This document shows, piece by piece, positions 1-7,734 of a stretch of DNA of 12,443 nucleotides. The DNA is from JABMRP01 sp964444795 (lineage in GTDB: Bacteria; Planctomycetota; Planctomycetia; Pirellulales; Thermoguttaceae): assembly GCA_964444795.1 (NCBI GenBank), contig CAYUIQ010000252.1, positions 1 through 12,443 on the forward strand, read 5' to 3'. Both the position numbers and the translations under genes were made by a program. The notes beneath the pieces were generated by a model, which searched no databases, was not told the DNA's origin, and saw nothing but the letters and a program-made list of their open reading frames with translations. Each line of letters begins with the position of its first letter. Positions within the stretch are counted from its first letter, which is position 1.

Positions 1-91
1 TCGCCGCCATCTCGCGCGCCACCTGCTCCGCCTGCTCGCTGCGCTCGACCTCCAGGCACCCCCGCCGGCTTTGAAAGCGCCGAACGACCAC
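1..91 (-). CDS. Possible 5' part of a minus-strand gene running off the left edge, product unknown
   Basis: The minus strand is open from the left edge to beyond position 91. The readable end (positions 1-55) gives a plausible Glu/Ala/Gln-rich helical segment (LEVERSEQAEQVAREMAA) with G or C in nearly every third codon position. The overlapping plus-strand frames give Cys/Ser/Arg- or Pro-rich peptides typical of non-coding readings. The start is unclear: a GTG at 91-89 is the closest candidate, and an in-frame ATG at 142-140 would overlap the start of the next gene. No good ribosome binding site supports either. The gene would be divergent from the DUF4159 gene. No family is recognised, and the evidence is only codon composition over about 30 codons. 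Confidence 0.35.
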   Translation of the reverse strand, partial: MVVRRFQSRRGCLEVERSEQAEQVAREMAA

Positions 92-140
92 GGGTCCCCG
101 CCCCAGATTCAAGTACAGACATATCCCAAGGAGCCATCCC

Positions 141-2444
141 ATGATACGAATCACGACGCTCTTGTCCCTTGTTCTTCTCTCGGCCGCTCCCGCACTGGGG
201 CAACTGAACCAGCGAGGAAACTTCGCGGGTGCCATGCGGGGAGCGATTCCCGGCGTTCACGAGCCGTTTTCCGAGCCGGTGACCGCCGAGAAGATTAGCA
301 CGGCCATCGACGACGCCGTGATGTATCTCCGCGCCGTACACGGCAACATGACCGCCGGCGGCAGCTATCAGCAAGACGGCTACGTGGCGCTGGCCGCGTT
401 GACGATCCTTGCCTCCGGTGCCAATCCGGCCGCCGATCCGCAGCTCAAGGAAATGCTCGATTGGCTGGCGCAGCGAGAGCCCAATAACACCTACGTTCGC
501 GGCATTCGCGCCAACGTTTGGGAATATGCCCTGCGCAAGGTGCCGTACGACAAACGCATCCGCGAGCTGCTCAAGACCGACTACGACTGGCTGATGCAGG
601 CGCTGGGCGAGCAGGAAGGGTGGCGGTACAACATCTCTTCGACCGATTGGGACAACTCCTGCACGCAGTACGGCGTTTTGGGCGTCTGGGCCGCGGCTCG
701 GGCCGGGTTCGAGACAACCGACGCCTTCTGGGAGAAGATGTCCAAGCACTTCCGCGGTTGCCAGAATGCCGACGGTGGTTGGAGTTACGTAACCGGCGGC
801 TCGACGCCCAACATGGCCACCGCCGGACTGGCCAGCATGTTCCTGGTCTTCGACATGTATCACGGCCGAAACTTCTACAGCCAGAAGAACCCCCGCACCT
901 TCACCACCGGCGACGCGGCCGAGGTGCTCGCCTCGCTCGATCGCGGCATGGACTGGCTGGGTAAGGCGTCGGGAAATAAGAACGACGGATACTATCTCTA
1001 CGGCATCGAACGCACGGGCGTGGCCGGCGGGCGGAAGTACATCGGCGGCGAAGACTGGTTCGCCCGCGGCTCGCTGGCCGTGCTGCGGGCGCAGCAGGCC
1101 AACGGCTCGGTCCCCATGGGAAGCTGGGGCGGCGCGTCAGTCAATACGTCGTTTTGCACGCTCTTTCTCGTCTATGGCGGAGCACCGGTAGCGATCGAAA
1201 AACTCCAGTACGGCGACGGTCACGACTGGAATCTCAACCCCCGCGATCTGGCCAACTTGAGCAAGCATCTCTGGAGCGCCTATGAACAACCGCTCAACTG
1301 GCAGACCGTGTCGATCGACACCGCGGCTCGGGATTTCGAGGCGCCGATCCTGTTTATCAGCGGCTCGGAGGCGGCCAAGTTCAGCGAGGAAGAGATGCTT
1401 CGCCTCCGCGAGTACATCCAGCGCGGGGGTACGATCCTGGCCGAACCGAGCGACCATAGCGAAGCGTTTGCCGCTTCGATGGAAGAACTCGTGCGACAGA
1501 TGTTTCCCAAGCACGACTACCCGGGCTACGATCTGAAGCCGCTGCCGGCCGGTCACGGCATCTACACGGTCATCAAGCAGGATTGGGAGAAGCGGCCGCG
1601 CCTGCGGGGCGTGTCGGACGGTTCGCGTACGTTTTTCCTATTGTCCGACGAGTACATGTCGGCCGACTGGCAGACCAATCGCACCAAGACCGACGCCTTT
1701 CGCCTGGCGATGAACCTGCTGTTCTACACGACCGATCTAGGCACGCTAGAGGGCAAGTTCGCGACGATCTTGCCGGACAGTCCGGCGGCGGTCCAGCGCG
1801 AAACGGAGATCCACGTAGCTCGGGTTCGTCACAACGGTCCGGCCGAGTCGCCCCGCGACTGGGACTCCGCGGCGATGAGTTGGAAGGTCTTCGCTCCCCG
1901 CGCGGCACACGTCACCGGTTGTACATTGACGGAGAAACGCCCGGTCACCCTGGGCAAGGACGACCTGGAAGAGATCAAGGTGCTGCATCTGACGGGAAGG
2001 CGGCAACTGGTTCTTCCGGCCGACGCTCGCGAGGCACTCAAAGCGTTCGTCGAGGGCGGGGGAACTGTATTGGTCGACGCGTATGCCGGGTCGCCGGAGT
2101 TTGCCGCTTCGGCCCGATCCGAGTTGGAGACCGTTTTCGGCAAGCTCGAACCGCTGCCGGCCGATCACCTGTTGGCCGACGGCCGTTTCGAAGGGGGCGT
2201 CGATCTCTCCGAGGGGATCCGCTTCAAGCTCCCGGCGCGACAATTGCTGCGAAAAGAGGGTGAATCGGCCGAGGGCCAGAAACTGCTGATCGCCAAAGCG
2301 GGCAACCGCCCGGCAGTCATCTTCTCACCGTTCGACTTGACCGCGGCGATGGCGGGCATCGAGAACTACCGCTCGCTGGGCTACAAGCCCGATTCCGCCC
2401 GAAAAATCGTCAGCAACATCCTGGCGTACGTGATGGTGGATTAG
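141..2444 (+). CDS. Secreted squalene-cyclase-like toroid plus DUF4159 protein (767 aa)
   Basis: The start is fixed by an AAGGAG ribosome binding site at 128-133, seven bases upstream of the ATG. Residues 1-20 are a signal peptide with likely cleavage after AALG-type residues before QLNQ, so the protein is exported. Residues about 50-350 look like the alpha/alpha toroid repeats of prenyltransferase/squalene-oxidase proteins, including a QNADGGWSY motif at 208-216 and GSWGG at 327-331. Residues about 364-532 fit a DUF4159 domain, with the APILFISGSE strand and the GGTILAE turn. Residues about 610-765 look like a second, diverged copy (KVLHLTGRRQ, GGGTVLVDAY). This architecture is common in planctomycetes. 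The biochemical role is unknown, and the toroid lacks an obvious cyclase DxDD acid motif, so terpene cyclisation is not implied. It is convergent with the BNR-4 gene, 30 bases away. Confidence 0.93.
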   Translation: MIRITTLLSLVLLSAAPALGQLNQRGNFAGAMRGAIPGVHEPFSEPVTAEKISTAIDDAVMYLRAVHGNMTAGGSYQQDGYVALAALTILASGANPAADPQLKEMLDWLAQREPNNTYVRGIRANVWEYALRKVPYDKRIRELLKTDYDWLMQALGEQEGWRYNISSTDWDNSCTQYGVLGVWAAARAGFETTDAFWEKMSKHFRGCQNADGGWSYVTGGSTPNMATAGLASMFLVFDMYHGRNFYSQKNPRTFTTGDAAEVLASLDRGMDWLGKASGNKNDGYYLYGIERTGVAGGRKYIGGEDWFARGSLAVLRAQQANGSVPMGSWGGASVNTSFCTLFLVYGGAPVAIEKLQYGDGHDWNLNPRDLANLSKHLWSAYEQPLNWQTVSIDTAARDFEAPILFISGSEAAKFSEEEMLRLREYIQRGGTILAEPSDHSEAFAASMEELVRQMFPKHDYPGYDLKPLPAGHGIYTVIKQDWEKRPRLRGVSDGSRTFFLLSDEYMSADWQTNRTKTDAFRLAMNLLFYTTDLGTLEGKFATILPDSPAAVQRETEIHVARVRHNGPAESPRDWDSAAMSWKVFAPRAAHVTGCTLTEKRPVTLGKDDLEEIKVLHLTGRRQLVLPADAREALKAFVEGGGTVLVDAYAGSPEFAASARSELETVFGKLEPLPADHLLADGRFEGGVDLSEGIRFKLPARQLLRKEGESAEGQKLLIAKAGNRPAVIFSPFDLTAAMAGIENYRSLGYKPDSARKIVSNILAYVMVD

Positions 2445-2460
2445 CCCAGCGAGATGGCTA
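2442..2460. terminator. Weak stem-loop between convergent genes
   Basis: TAGCC at 2442-2446 can pair with GGCTA at 2456-2460 around a nine-base loop. It begins inside the DUF4159 stop codon and lies in the 30-base gap before the convergent BNR-4 stop. The stem is only five base pairs and no T-run follows, so this is at best a weak bidirectional terminator. Confidence 0.2.
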
Positions 2461-2474
2461 CTATTGCCCCAAAG

Positions 2475-3893
2475 TTACGGCACCGCGGGCGTGGCAAACG
2501 GGCCGTCCATTTCCGTGGGCAACATCCGCACGTTGCCCTGGCGATCGCAGAAATAGAGCCGCGACTCCGAGGGCTTGCGACCGTGTCCGTCGGCCCAGAG
2601 GGCATAGAAGTCCTCATGGGCCTCCAGCGGTTTGCGGCAGTAACCGTGGTTCAGGCGGCTGCTGGTGGTAAGCTGCCGGGTCATGCTCCAGGTTACGCCT
2701 CGGTCGGTGCTCGTCCAGAGGGCGACTTCACCGCCCGTGTTGTACGGTTGCGGCCCGGTCTGGCTGGGGCCGATGATCCGCCACGTTCCGTCCGGCTCGA
2801 TCACCAGCGAACCCGTGTCGTAGTTGTTGTCCGAAGTGATCGTGCCGCCGACCTCCCAGTCGTCGCCGGTCCACCGGGCGGTACGCCACGTGCGCGGGTC
2901 GTTGACCGGGCCCGATTGCCATCCACCGCTGGTGAGAAAGAGAATCACCGGCCGGCCTTCGGCGTCGAACGCCACGTCCTTGAGATAGACGTTCTGCTTC
3001 GCCCCGCGGTAATCGTGGACCAAGGCTCGGTTGTCGGGCTTGGTCAGCGGCAGCTCAATCACCTCGCCCCGCACGTTGCGCCAGGTCTTACCCAGGTCGT
3101 CGGTCTCCATGTAGTAGAGATTCGTACGATAATTGAGCCCCTTCGGCGTGGGATGGTAGTTGAAAGCCGTGCCCACCTTCTTGCCCTGCCGCCAACTCAC
3201 CTGATAATGGCCCATCTCGACGTGGGCGAGCATCCGCGGCTCGCTCCAGGTGCGTCCGTCGGGGCTGGTCATCTGAAAAAGGCGCCGTCCGCCACCGTAT
3301 CGGGTATGCAGAAACAAGAATCCCTCGCCCGGGATATAGTACGGCTGGGGATAGGAGAAATTGGTCTTCGACACGCGCTCGAACGCATCGACGCGGTACG
3401 GCTTCCGGCTGACCGAGATGTACGAGGGCCGCGCCGTGCCGTGCGAACTGGAAAAGATCCAGATGCGGCCGCGCTCGTCGAGCGACAGGACCGGGTTGTC
3501 GTGCGCGTCGTCGGTGTGCTTGTTCAAGAGGATCGTCGGCCGCGGAACGGTGCCCGTGGCGTGGTCGTAGTACGAAACCATGTGGAGCAGTTCGCGCCCA
3601 CCCTTGGTAGTCCCGCCGTAACAGAAAAACGTCTTATCGACCTCCTCGGCATAGACGGCAAACGGACGGTGCTTGGCACAGTAGGTACCCAATCCACCGC
3701 TGTACTTGAAGACGTACTCGTCCCCTTGCGGTTGGTTGGAATACCAGATACCCCGATACCCGTCGTCGCTGGCCAGGGCCGACTCGGCGACCGCCCCGGA
3801 ATCGAGCCTGTCGCCCGGCGGTTGAGCATGCACGGCCGGACATAACACCAGGATCCACAGCAAGACCAGGCGAAAGTCGCGGAGTCGACGCAT
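2475..3893 (-). CDS. Secreted BNR-4 family beta-propeller, candidate polysaccharide lyase (472 aa)
   Basis: The ATG at 3893 is chosen over longer in-frame starts because it opens a signal peptide (MRRLRDF then a hydrophobic core to about residue 23, VHAQ) and has a weak AAAGG site nine bases upstream. The mature protein has the GYRGIWY opening (45-51) and repeated short BNR/Asp-box-like segments (SPDGRTWSEP 210-219, TDDLGKTWRN 264-273, TSTDRGVTWS 394-403), fitting a BNR-4 propeller. Notable residues are H131 in AHDNP and H151 in SSSHG (20 apart), Y181 in SYPQP, and R198 in HTRYGG (17 after Y181). Ulvan lyases of families PL24 and PL25, which share this fold, use two His, a Tyr and an Arg at closely similar spacings. 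A lyase role is therefore an inference; a non-catalytic or sialidase-like propeller is the alternative. The gene is divergent from the GHL15-like gene. Confidence 0.88.
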   Translation of the reverse strand: MRRLRDFRLVLLWILVLCPAVHAQPPGDRLDSGAVAESALASDDGYRGIWYSNQPQGDEYVFKYSGGLGTYCAKHRPFAVYAEEVDKTFFCYGGTTKGGRELLHMVSYYDHATGTVPRPTILLNKHTDDAHDNPVLSLDERGRIWIFSSSHGTARPSYISVSRKPYRVDAFERVSKTNFSYPQPYYIPGEGFLFLHTRYGGGRRLFQMTSPDGRTWSEPRMLAHVEMGHYQVSWRQGKKVGTAFNYHPTPKGLNYRTNLYYMETDDLGKTWRNVRGEVIELPLTKPDNRALVHDYRGAKQNVYLKDVAFDAEGRPVILFLTSGGWQSGPVNDPRTWRTARWTGDDWEVGGTITSDNNYDTGSLVIEPDGTWRIIGPSQTGPQPYNTGGEVALWTSTDRGVTWSMTRQLTTSSRLNHGYCRKPLEAHEDFYALWADGHGRKPSESRLYFCDRQGNVRMLPTEMDGPFATPAVP

Positions 3894-3946
3894 AATTCTC
3901 GGCCTTTCTTGGAGAGGACGATTCTTGGCGGGCACGTGTTGCGTCC

Positions 3947-3955
3947 ATTCTACCA
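3947..3955 (-). promoter_or_regulatory. Possible extended -10 promoter for the BNR-4 gene
   Basis: Read on the minus strand, this site is TGG followed by TAGAAT, matching an extended -10 element (TGn plus a one-mismatch hexamer). It lies 54 bases upstream of the BNR-4 start, giving a leader of roughly 45 bases. No convincing -35 hexamer is visible, which is acceptable for an extended -10 promoter. This rests on motif resemblance only. Confidence 0.3.
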
Positions 3956-4097
3956 CAGGCGCTAACCGCCTGCCTCCTTTTTCGACACGCTCTTCGCCAA
4001 ATGGGCCGTTCGAGCGATTCTTGACTTCCGATCCACCCGAGGTGAAAATGGAGCAGTCGGCTGTGTGATCCAACGACTGGCCACTGGAGGCGGGCGG

Positions 4098-5468
4098 ATG
4101 GCGATTCCCACGGACAACCGTCCAACGCTTACTTCCGGTCGAAGGCGCAATGCGCGCGCCGCGTGGCATCCGGCGGCTGCTTTTCTCCTGGCGGTGCTGG
4201 CCGGCCTTTGGGCCGCCGACGTCGGTATCGCGTTTGAGCCGGCGCGGCGATTTCCCGACACGTGGGATCGGATCCGCGTGTTCGTCGATCAACTGCCCGC
4301 CGATCTGACCTCCCGGCAAAAACGGTTTGCCGCGTTGTACTACGTGGGCACGCAGAAGCTGACCTCCCGGCTGATCCACGATTACCGGGCGATCAACCCC
4401 GATTTCATCATGCTCCAGTATCGTCTGGGTGTTCGCGAGAGCGATCCGTCGCTTGCCAACTATATCCACAACGATCGCTGGGTCAACGACTGGGCAACCA
4501 TTTCGCAGCACGAGGACTGGTTCTATCACACGTCCGATCGGCCACGGAAACGCGTGTACCAGATCGTGGCCGGTAAGCACGAATACATCATGGACATCTC
4601 GGGCCGCGTCAACGGCAATCTTAACAACGGGTGGAAAGAGTATTGGGCACGGACGGTAATTCGCGACGCCAGGAGAACCCGTGCCGACGGCGTGTTTGCC
4701 GACGGATGCCATATCCCCTATGCGGTACCGCCGGAGTTGTCGAACTCGCCGTTAGGATCCCCGCCCTATCTCGGCTACCTGCCGCACCTGGAAACGTTCT
4801 ACGGTTACGCCTATCGGGAGTTGGACCGGGCCGGCCTCTATTTCATTCCCAATATCGGCAATCAGGTGACCGGTTGGGATACGACGGCGGCCTATTTCAA
4901 AGACGTGCATGGGGCCATGGTCGAAGGTTTTGGCATGAGGTCCAACCATGCCGACTGGCAGATTCAGACGAACAATACGCTCAAACTGATCCGCAACGAC
5001 AAGATCTACATCGCCCAGTCGAGTTGCAAGGGGCCGGAAGACATCCAGGGCCGGCTCTGGTTCGTCTGCAATTTCCTCCTGCTGAAGCACGGCCGTAGCT
5101 ATATCAACCTGATGCCCGCCGGGCACGGTATCGACGGCAACTTGAACTGGTGGCCGGAATACGACCTGAAGATCGGCGCCCCGGTGCGCCGAACCGCACC
5201 GGACGAAATCGACCGCTTGCGGCACTCCAGCGGAATCTACTTCCGCCATTTCGAGCGCGGCATTGTACTGCTCAACCCGTCGGAGGTGACGCGGAAGACG
5301 TCGCTGGCCGGCGACCACGGGAAGTACGAGGTCGTCACGCCATGGGGCGGTGGGCTGGTCGATTTTCAGGGACACGTGGTCCCGGGCGGACTCCGTCGCA
5401 CTCCCGCCCAGCAGAGCATCACGCTGGAGCCGTGGTCGGGCGCCATCCTCATGAAACGCGACCTTTAA
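4098..5468 (+). CDS. Secreted GHL15-like putative glycoside hydrolase (456 aa)
   Basis: The ATG at 4098 is preferred over a GTG at 4065 because a strong GGAGG lies at 4086-4090, seven bases upstream. Residues 1-45 are a long signal peptide with a 22-residue basic N-region and a hydrophobic core (AAAFLLAVLAG), cleaved near GIA-FEP. The body reads as a TIM barrel like the 'hypothetical glycosyl hydrolase 15' group: YYVGTQKL, YIMDISGR (163-170), then ADGVFADG (196-203), where D197 and D202 sit at the end of a barrel strand as in carbohydrate-active barrels. MVEGFG (274-279, E276) and WWPEYDLKIGAP (351-362) follow. A small beta domain ends the protein (RGIVLLNPS, residues 387-395). D202 and E276 as catalytic pair is a guess. 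The substrate is unknown; divergence from a BNR-4 gene suggests polysaccharide breakdown. Confidence 0.8.
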   Translation: MAIPTDNRPTLTSGRRRNARAAWHPAAAFLLAVLAGLWAADVGIAFEPARRFPDTWDRIRVFVDQLPADLTSRQKRFAALYYVGTQKLTSRLIHDYRAINPDFIMLQYRLGVRESDPSLANYIHNDRWVNDWATISQHEDWFYHTSDRPRKRVYQIVAGKHEYIMDISGRVNGNLNNGWKEYWARTVIRDARRTRADGVFADGCHIPYAVPPELSNSPLGSPPYLGYLPHLETFYGYAYRELDRAGLYFIPNIGNQVTGWDTTAAYFKDVHGAMVEGFGMRSNHADWQIQTNNTLKLIRNDKIYIAQSSCKGPEDIQGRLWFVCNFLLLKHGRSYINLMPAGHGIDGNLNWWPEYDLKIGAPVRRTAPDEIDRLRHSSGIYFRHFERGIVLLNPSEVTRKTSLAGDHGKYEVVTPWGGGLVDFQGHVVPGGLRRTPAQQSITLEPWSGAILMKRDL

Positions 5469-7286
5469 TCAATCCACCTCGGGGGCTTCCGCCTCGGGAT
5501 GCGGTAAATCCCTCAGGTCGGGCGGCTGGGCGTTCATCATCATCATCATTTGGACCTCGGCAACGTACTTGCCGCTGGCTTCCAACACGGCGGCGGGGAC
5601 GACCATATCGGTCTGCAACTCGCCGGAAGCTAGTTTTGCGGCGAAGCCGACGGGCGGCGTCTCGGGAAAATCGGGCAGCTTGAAGCCCTCTTCCGTCGCC
5701 GGAACGAACATGGCCATCATCCGCTGGACGAAGGCAACCGTACCGCCGGGACTCCAATAGCCGACCCAGGGGGCGTCGTCCGGCAGCAGGGCGTCCGTCT
5801 TGGCCACGCCGCGGTCGGCGGAAAGACTGCCCTGGGGATTGCGAACCGCTTCGAGGCACCGCCGCAACTCATCTTTCGACGTGTAGACGAAGACCACGGT
5901 GTGATCGTCGGCCGCGGCGATGTAGACCATGATCTTGCCGCCCGGGCCAAACATCCGCTCCATCATCTTCTTCATTTCCGCCGCGCCGGGGCCTGTTCCG
6001 CCCATGCCCGCGGTGGGGATCGCCATCTCGAACTGTAAAGCGGGGCGGCCGTCGATTTCGATCTCCTTGCTCTTGATCTTGAAGAGCCCCTTTGTCGCGC
6101 CCTCGCCGCCGCCAACCGCCGAACTGAAAGCCTTCATGTACTTCGCGTAGTCGGCCATGAAACTGGCCGCGTCGTCGACCCGCATGATGCCGTTCATCTC
6201 GCTGTAGATCGACGCGCCCTCCTTGCCCACTCCCAGCCGCATCGACATGCTGCGCATGCTCTTCATCATTTCGATCGAGGGGCGCAGCAGCTTCTCGGCC
6301 TGTTCTTCATCGAGGCCGTAGAGTTGGGGCATGGCCTTCATCATACCAATCGACATTTTCATCATCGCCTCGGCCATCCCCTCGGGCATGACCCCCGCGC
6401 CGGCGAAGACGAACGGCCCCGAGGGCAAACCGGCCAGGGGTTGCCCCTCGAATCCCTTGAAATCGCTTGCCATCTTGGCGGCTTGTCCGCCGGCCACGAA
6501 TCGGGTGCGGCTGAGCAGGTGCATATTGCCCTGGTCGTCCAATCGGGCCCCTGCCGCGAAGGTCTCGACCTCGGCCTCCATGGCGTCAAAAAGTCCGTCG
6601 TACATCGACAGCCCGGCCACCGCCATCTGGGCGTCGTCGCCACCCATCGCCGCCATCGCCTCCTTGGCGTCCTTGAGACCCTTTCGGGCGGCGGTCGTGA
6701 TCGCCTCGATTCCCTGCCGGGTGACGACCAGCGAGCCGTCGTTCTCGTCCAGCCAATCTTGCAGCGGGGCCAATTGCCCAGCGATGCTTTCGGTGGATTT
6801 CAACACACGCTTCAAGAAGCGGCGATTCGAAGCCTCGGTGATGGCGGCGAAATCACCGGCTTGACCCACCGCTAACTTCTCGAATCCGATTTCCACCGTG
6901 GTGATCTTCGCCGTCGGTTTCTCCGGCTCCAGTTGAGCGATGAAGGCCTGGTAGTCGGTCACCGGCACAAACGCGATCATCACCGGCTCGAACTCCTCCT
7001 CTCCGCCGGAGAGCAACACCCAGGCCATGGCCCCCTTTTCGTCGAGCCCTTCCTCGATGCCGGCCATCTTCTTCATCGCGGTCAAGGCGCTGGGGATGGG
7101 CAACTTCATCCGCTCGCCCAGGGAGACAAGTTTCGCGTCGGCATCGGCCAGTCGGTTGACCGTGACAAAGCCCAGCGCATCGGCCGGGATGACCTCCAGA
7201 ACGTTGGCCGCACTCGCCGGCCCCACCAAGGCCAAGGTCGCCAAGATCATCGCACCGACAGCAATAATTGTGGGTCGAGTCGTCAT
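5469..7286 (-). CDS. Secreted Met-rich planctomycete protein of unknown function (605 aa)
   Basis: The start is supported by a GGAGGT site (7296-7301 on the plus strand), nine bases upstream. Residues 1-26 form a signal peptide with an Ala-Ser-Ala cleavage site. The mature part begins ANVLEVIPADALGFVTVNRL, an opening I associate with planctomycete secreted proteins that tolerate low identity. A methionine-dense helical segment spans about 299-384, with eight Met between 300 and 319 and repeated MMK/MRSMSM patches. A Gly-rich hinge sits near 427-450 (AGMGGTGPG, FGPGGK). Five consecutive Met (580-584) are encoded by five tandem CAT triplets at 5535-5549. No enzyme motif is recognised. The stop abuts the convergent GHL15-like stop with no base between. 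Met-rich segments can bind copper, but there is no Cys/His pattern to support that here. Confidence 0.87.
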   Translation of the reverse strand: MTTRPTIIAVGAMILATLALVGPASAANVLEVIPADALGFVTVNRLADADAKLVSLGERMKLPIPSALTAMKKMAGIEEGLDEKGAMAWVLLSGGEEEFEPVMIAFVPVTDYQAFIAQLEPEKPTAKITTVEIGFEKLAVGQAGDFAAITEASNRRFLKRVLKSTESIAGQLAPLQDWLDENDGSLVVTRQGIEAITTAARKGLKDAKEAMAAMGGDDAQMAVAGLSMYDGLFDAMEAEVETFAAGARLDDQGNMHLLSRTRFVAGGQAAKMASDFKGFEGQPLAGLPSGPFVFAGAGVMPEGMAEAMMKMSIGMMKAMPQLYGLDEEQAEKLLRPSIEMMKSMRSMSMRLGVGKEGASIYSEMNGIMRVDDAASFMADYAKYMKAFSSAVGGGEGATKGLFKIKSKEIEIDGRPALQFEMAIPTAGMGGTGPGAAEMKKMMERMFGPGGKIMVYIAAADDHTVVFVYTSKDELRRCLEAVRNPQGSLSADRGVAKTDALLPDDAPWVGYWSPGGTVAFVQRMMAMFVPATEEGFKLPDFPETPPVGFAAKLASGELQTDMVVPAAVLEASGKYVAEVQMMMMMNAQPPDLRDLPHPEAEAPEVD

Positions 7287-7458
7287 CGCTTCAATACCTC
7301 CGGGACTGAAAGGAAAACGGGGTCTTCCGCTCTATTCGGGCCTGTTCGGGGATTATTGGCAAACCACGGCATTTTCCAGCGATTCTCCGCGCGCCGGGCA
7401 ATGAAGAAGAGGGATCCGTAGTTTCAGGCAGCGAAAACCAGATACGCTTCAGTCGGAT

Positions 7459-7478
7459 GAACCGGAGTCGGCTGGTTC
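7459..7478. repeat. Stem-loop 1 of the intergenic array
   Basis: GAACCGG (7459-7465) pairs with CTGGTTC (7472-7478), seven pairs including one G-T wobble, around the six-base loop AGTCGG. Confidence 0.5.
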
Positions 7479-7514
7479 CCCAAGTACGCATCGGTCAGTA
7501 TACCGGTGAGCGTC

Positions 7515-7529
7515 GGGGCCACAAGCCCC
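7515..7529. repeat. Stem-loop 2 of the intergenic array
   Basis: GGGGC (7515-7519) pairs with GCCCC (7525-7529) around the loop CACAA. It is short but fully GC and directly adjoins the next hairpin, sharing base 7529. Confidence 0.4.
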
Positions 7530-7562
7530 CTGCCCGGAGCAGGAGCCTGTTCCCACGGCAGG
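7529..7562. repeat. Stem-loop 3 of the intergenic array, strongest of the set
   Basis: An outer stem CCTGCC (7529-7534) with GGCAGG (7557-7562) encloses an inner stem GGAGCAGG (7536-7543) with CCTGTTCC (7546-7553). Fourteen pairs in total, with small internal bulges (C7535 against 7554-7556) and one G-T wobble. No T-run follows on either strand, so it is not a canonical terminator. Confidence 0.6.
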
Positions 7563-7578
7563 TGCCAGCGGCGTTTCG

Positions 7579-7609
7579 CCAGTGCTTCTGCGATTGCCGC
7601 TTGCACTGG
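7579..7609. repeat. Stem-loop 4 of the intergenic array
   Basis: CCAGTGC (7579-7585) pairs perfectly with GCACTGG (7603-7609) around a 17-base loop. Its arms contain the CAGTG/CACTG pentamers that also form the ends of the next hairpin. Confidence 0.5.
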
Positions 7610-7624
7610 GAAGCGACCAAGAAA

Positions 7625-7646
7625 CACTGTTTGCAAGCAAGCAGTG
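7625..7646. repeat. Imperfect palindrome ending in CAGTGGCAC, possible lineage-wide intergenic repeat
   Basis: CACTGTTTGC (7625-7634) pairs with GCAAGCAGTG (7637-7646), ten positions with one T-G wobble and a two-base centre. GGCACAC follows the right arm. The combination of a CACTG...CAGTG palindrome followed by GGCAC resembles a palindrome I recall recurring between genes in Pirellulales genomes. That resemblance is from memory and cannot be tested within this single window. Confidence 0.45.
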
Positions 7647-7734
7647 GCACACGTTTCCAGCAGCGTCCCCCATTTTCCACGGGCTGCGAACCCAAGACGG
7701 ATTCCCGGGGGGGCGGAGTCGATTGACGCTCTGG

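Noticed and set aside
2454..3845. Long open plus-strand frame (463 codons) antisense to the BNR-4 gene
   Set aside because: It is a mirror of the BNR-4 codon pattern in GC-rich DNA: no signal, domain or ribosome binding site, and Arg/Val/Gly-heavy composition. The opposite strand has a recognisable family.
4065..4097. GTG start 11 codons upstream for the GHL15-like gene
   Set aside because: The ATG at 4098 has a GGAGG seven bases upstream; the GTG has no comparable site.
3894..4712. N-terminal extension of the BNR-4 frame to 745 residues
   Set aside because: The extension crosses the divergent promoter region and the GHL15-like gene, and would bury the signal peptide that begins at 3893.
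5535..5549. Five tandem CAT triplets as a phase-variation tract
   Set aside because: The unit is three bases inside a coding frame, so slippage would only change the number of Met residues and not the frame.
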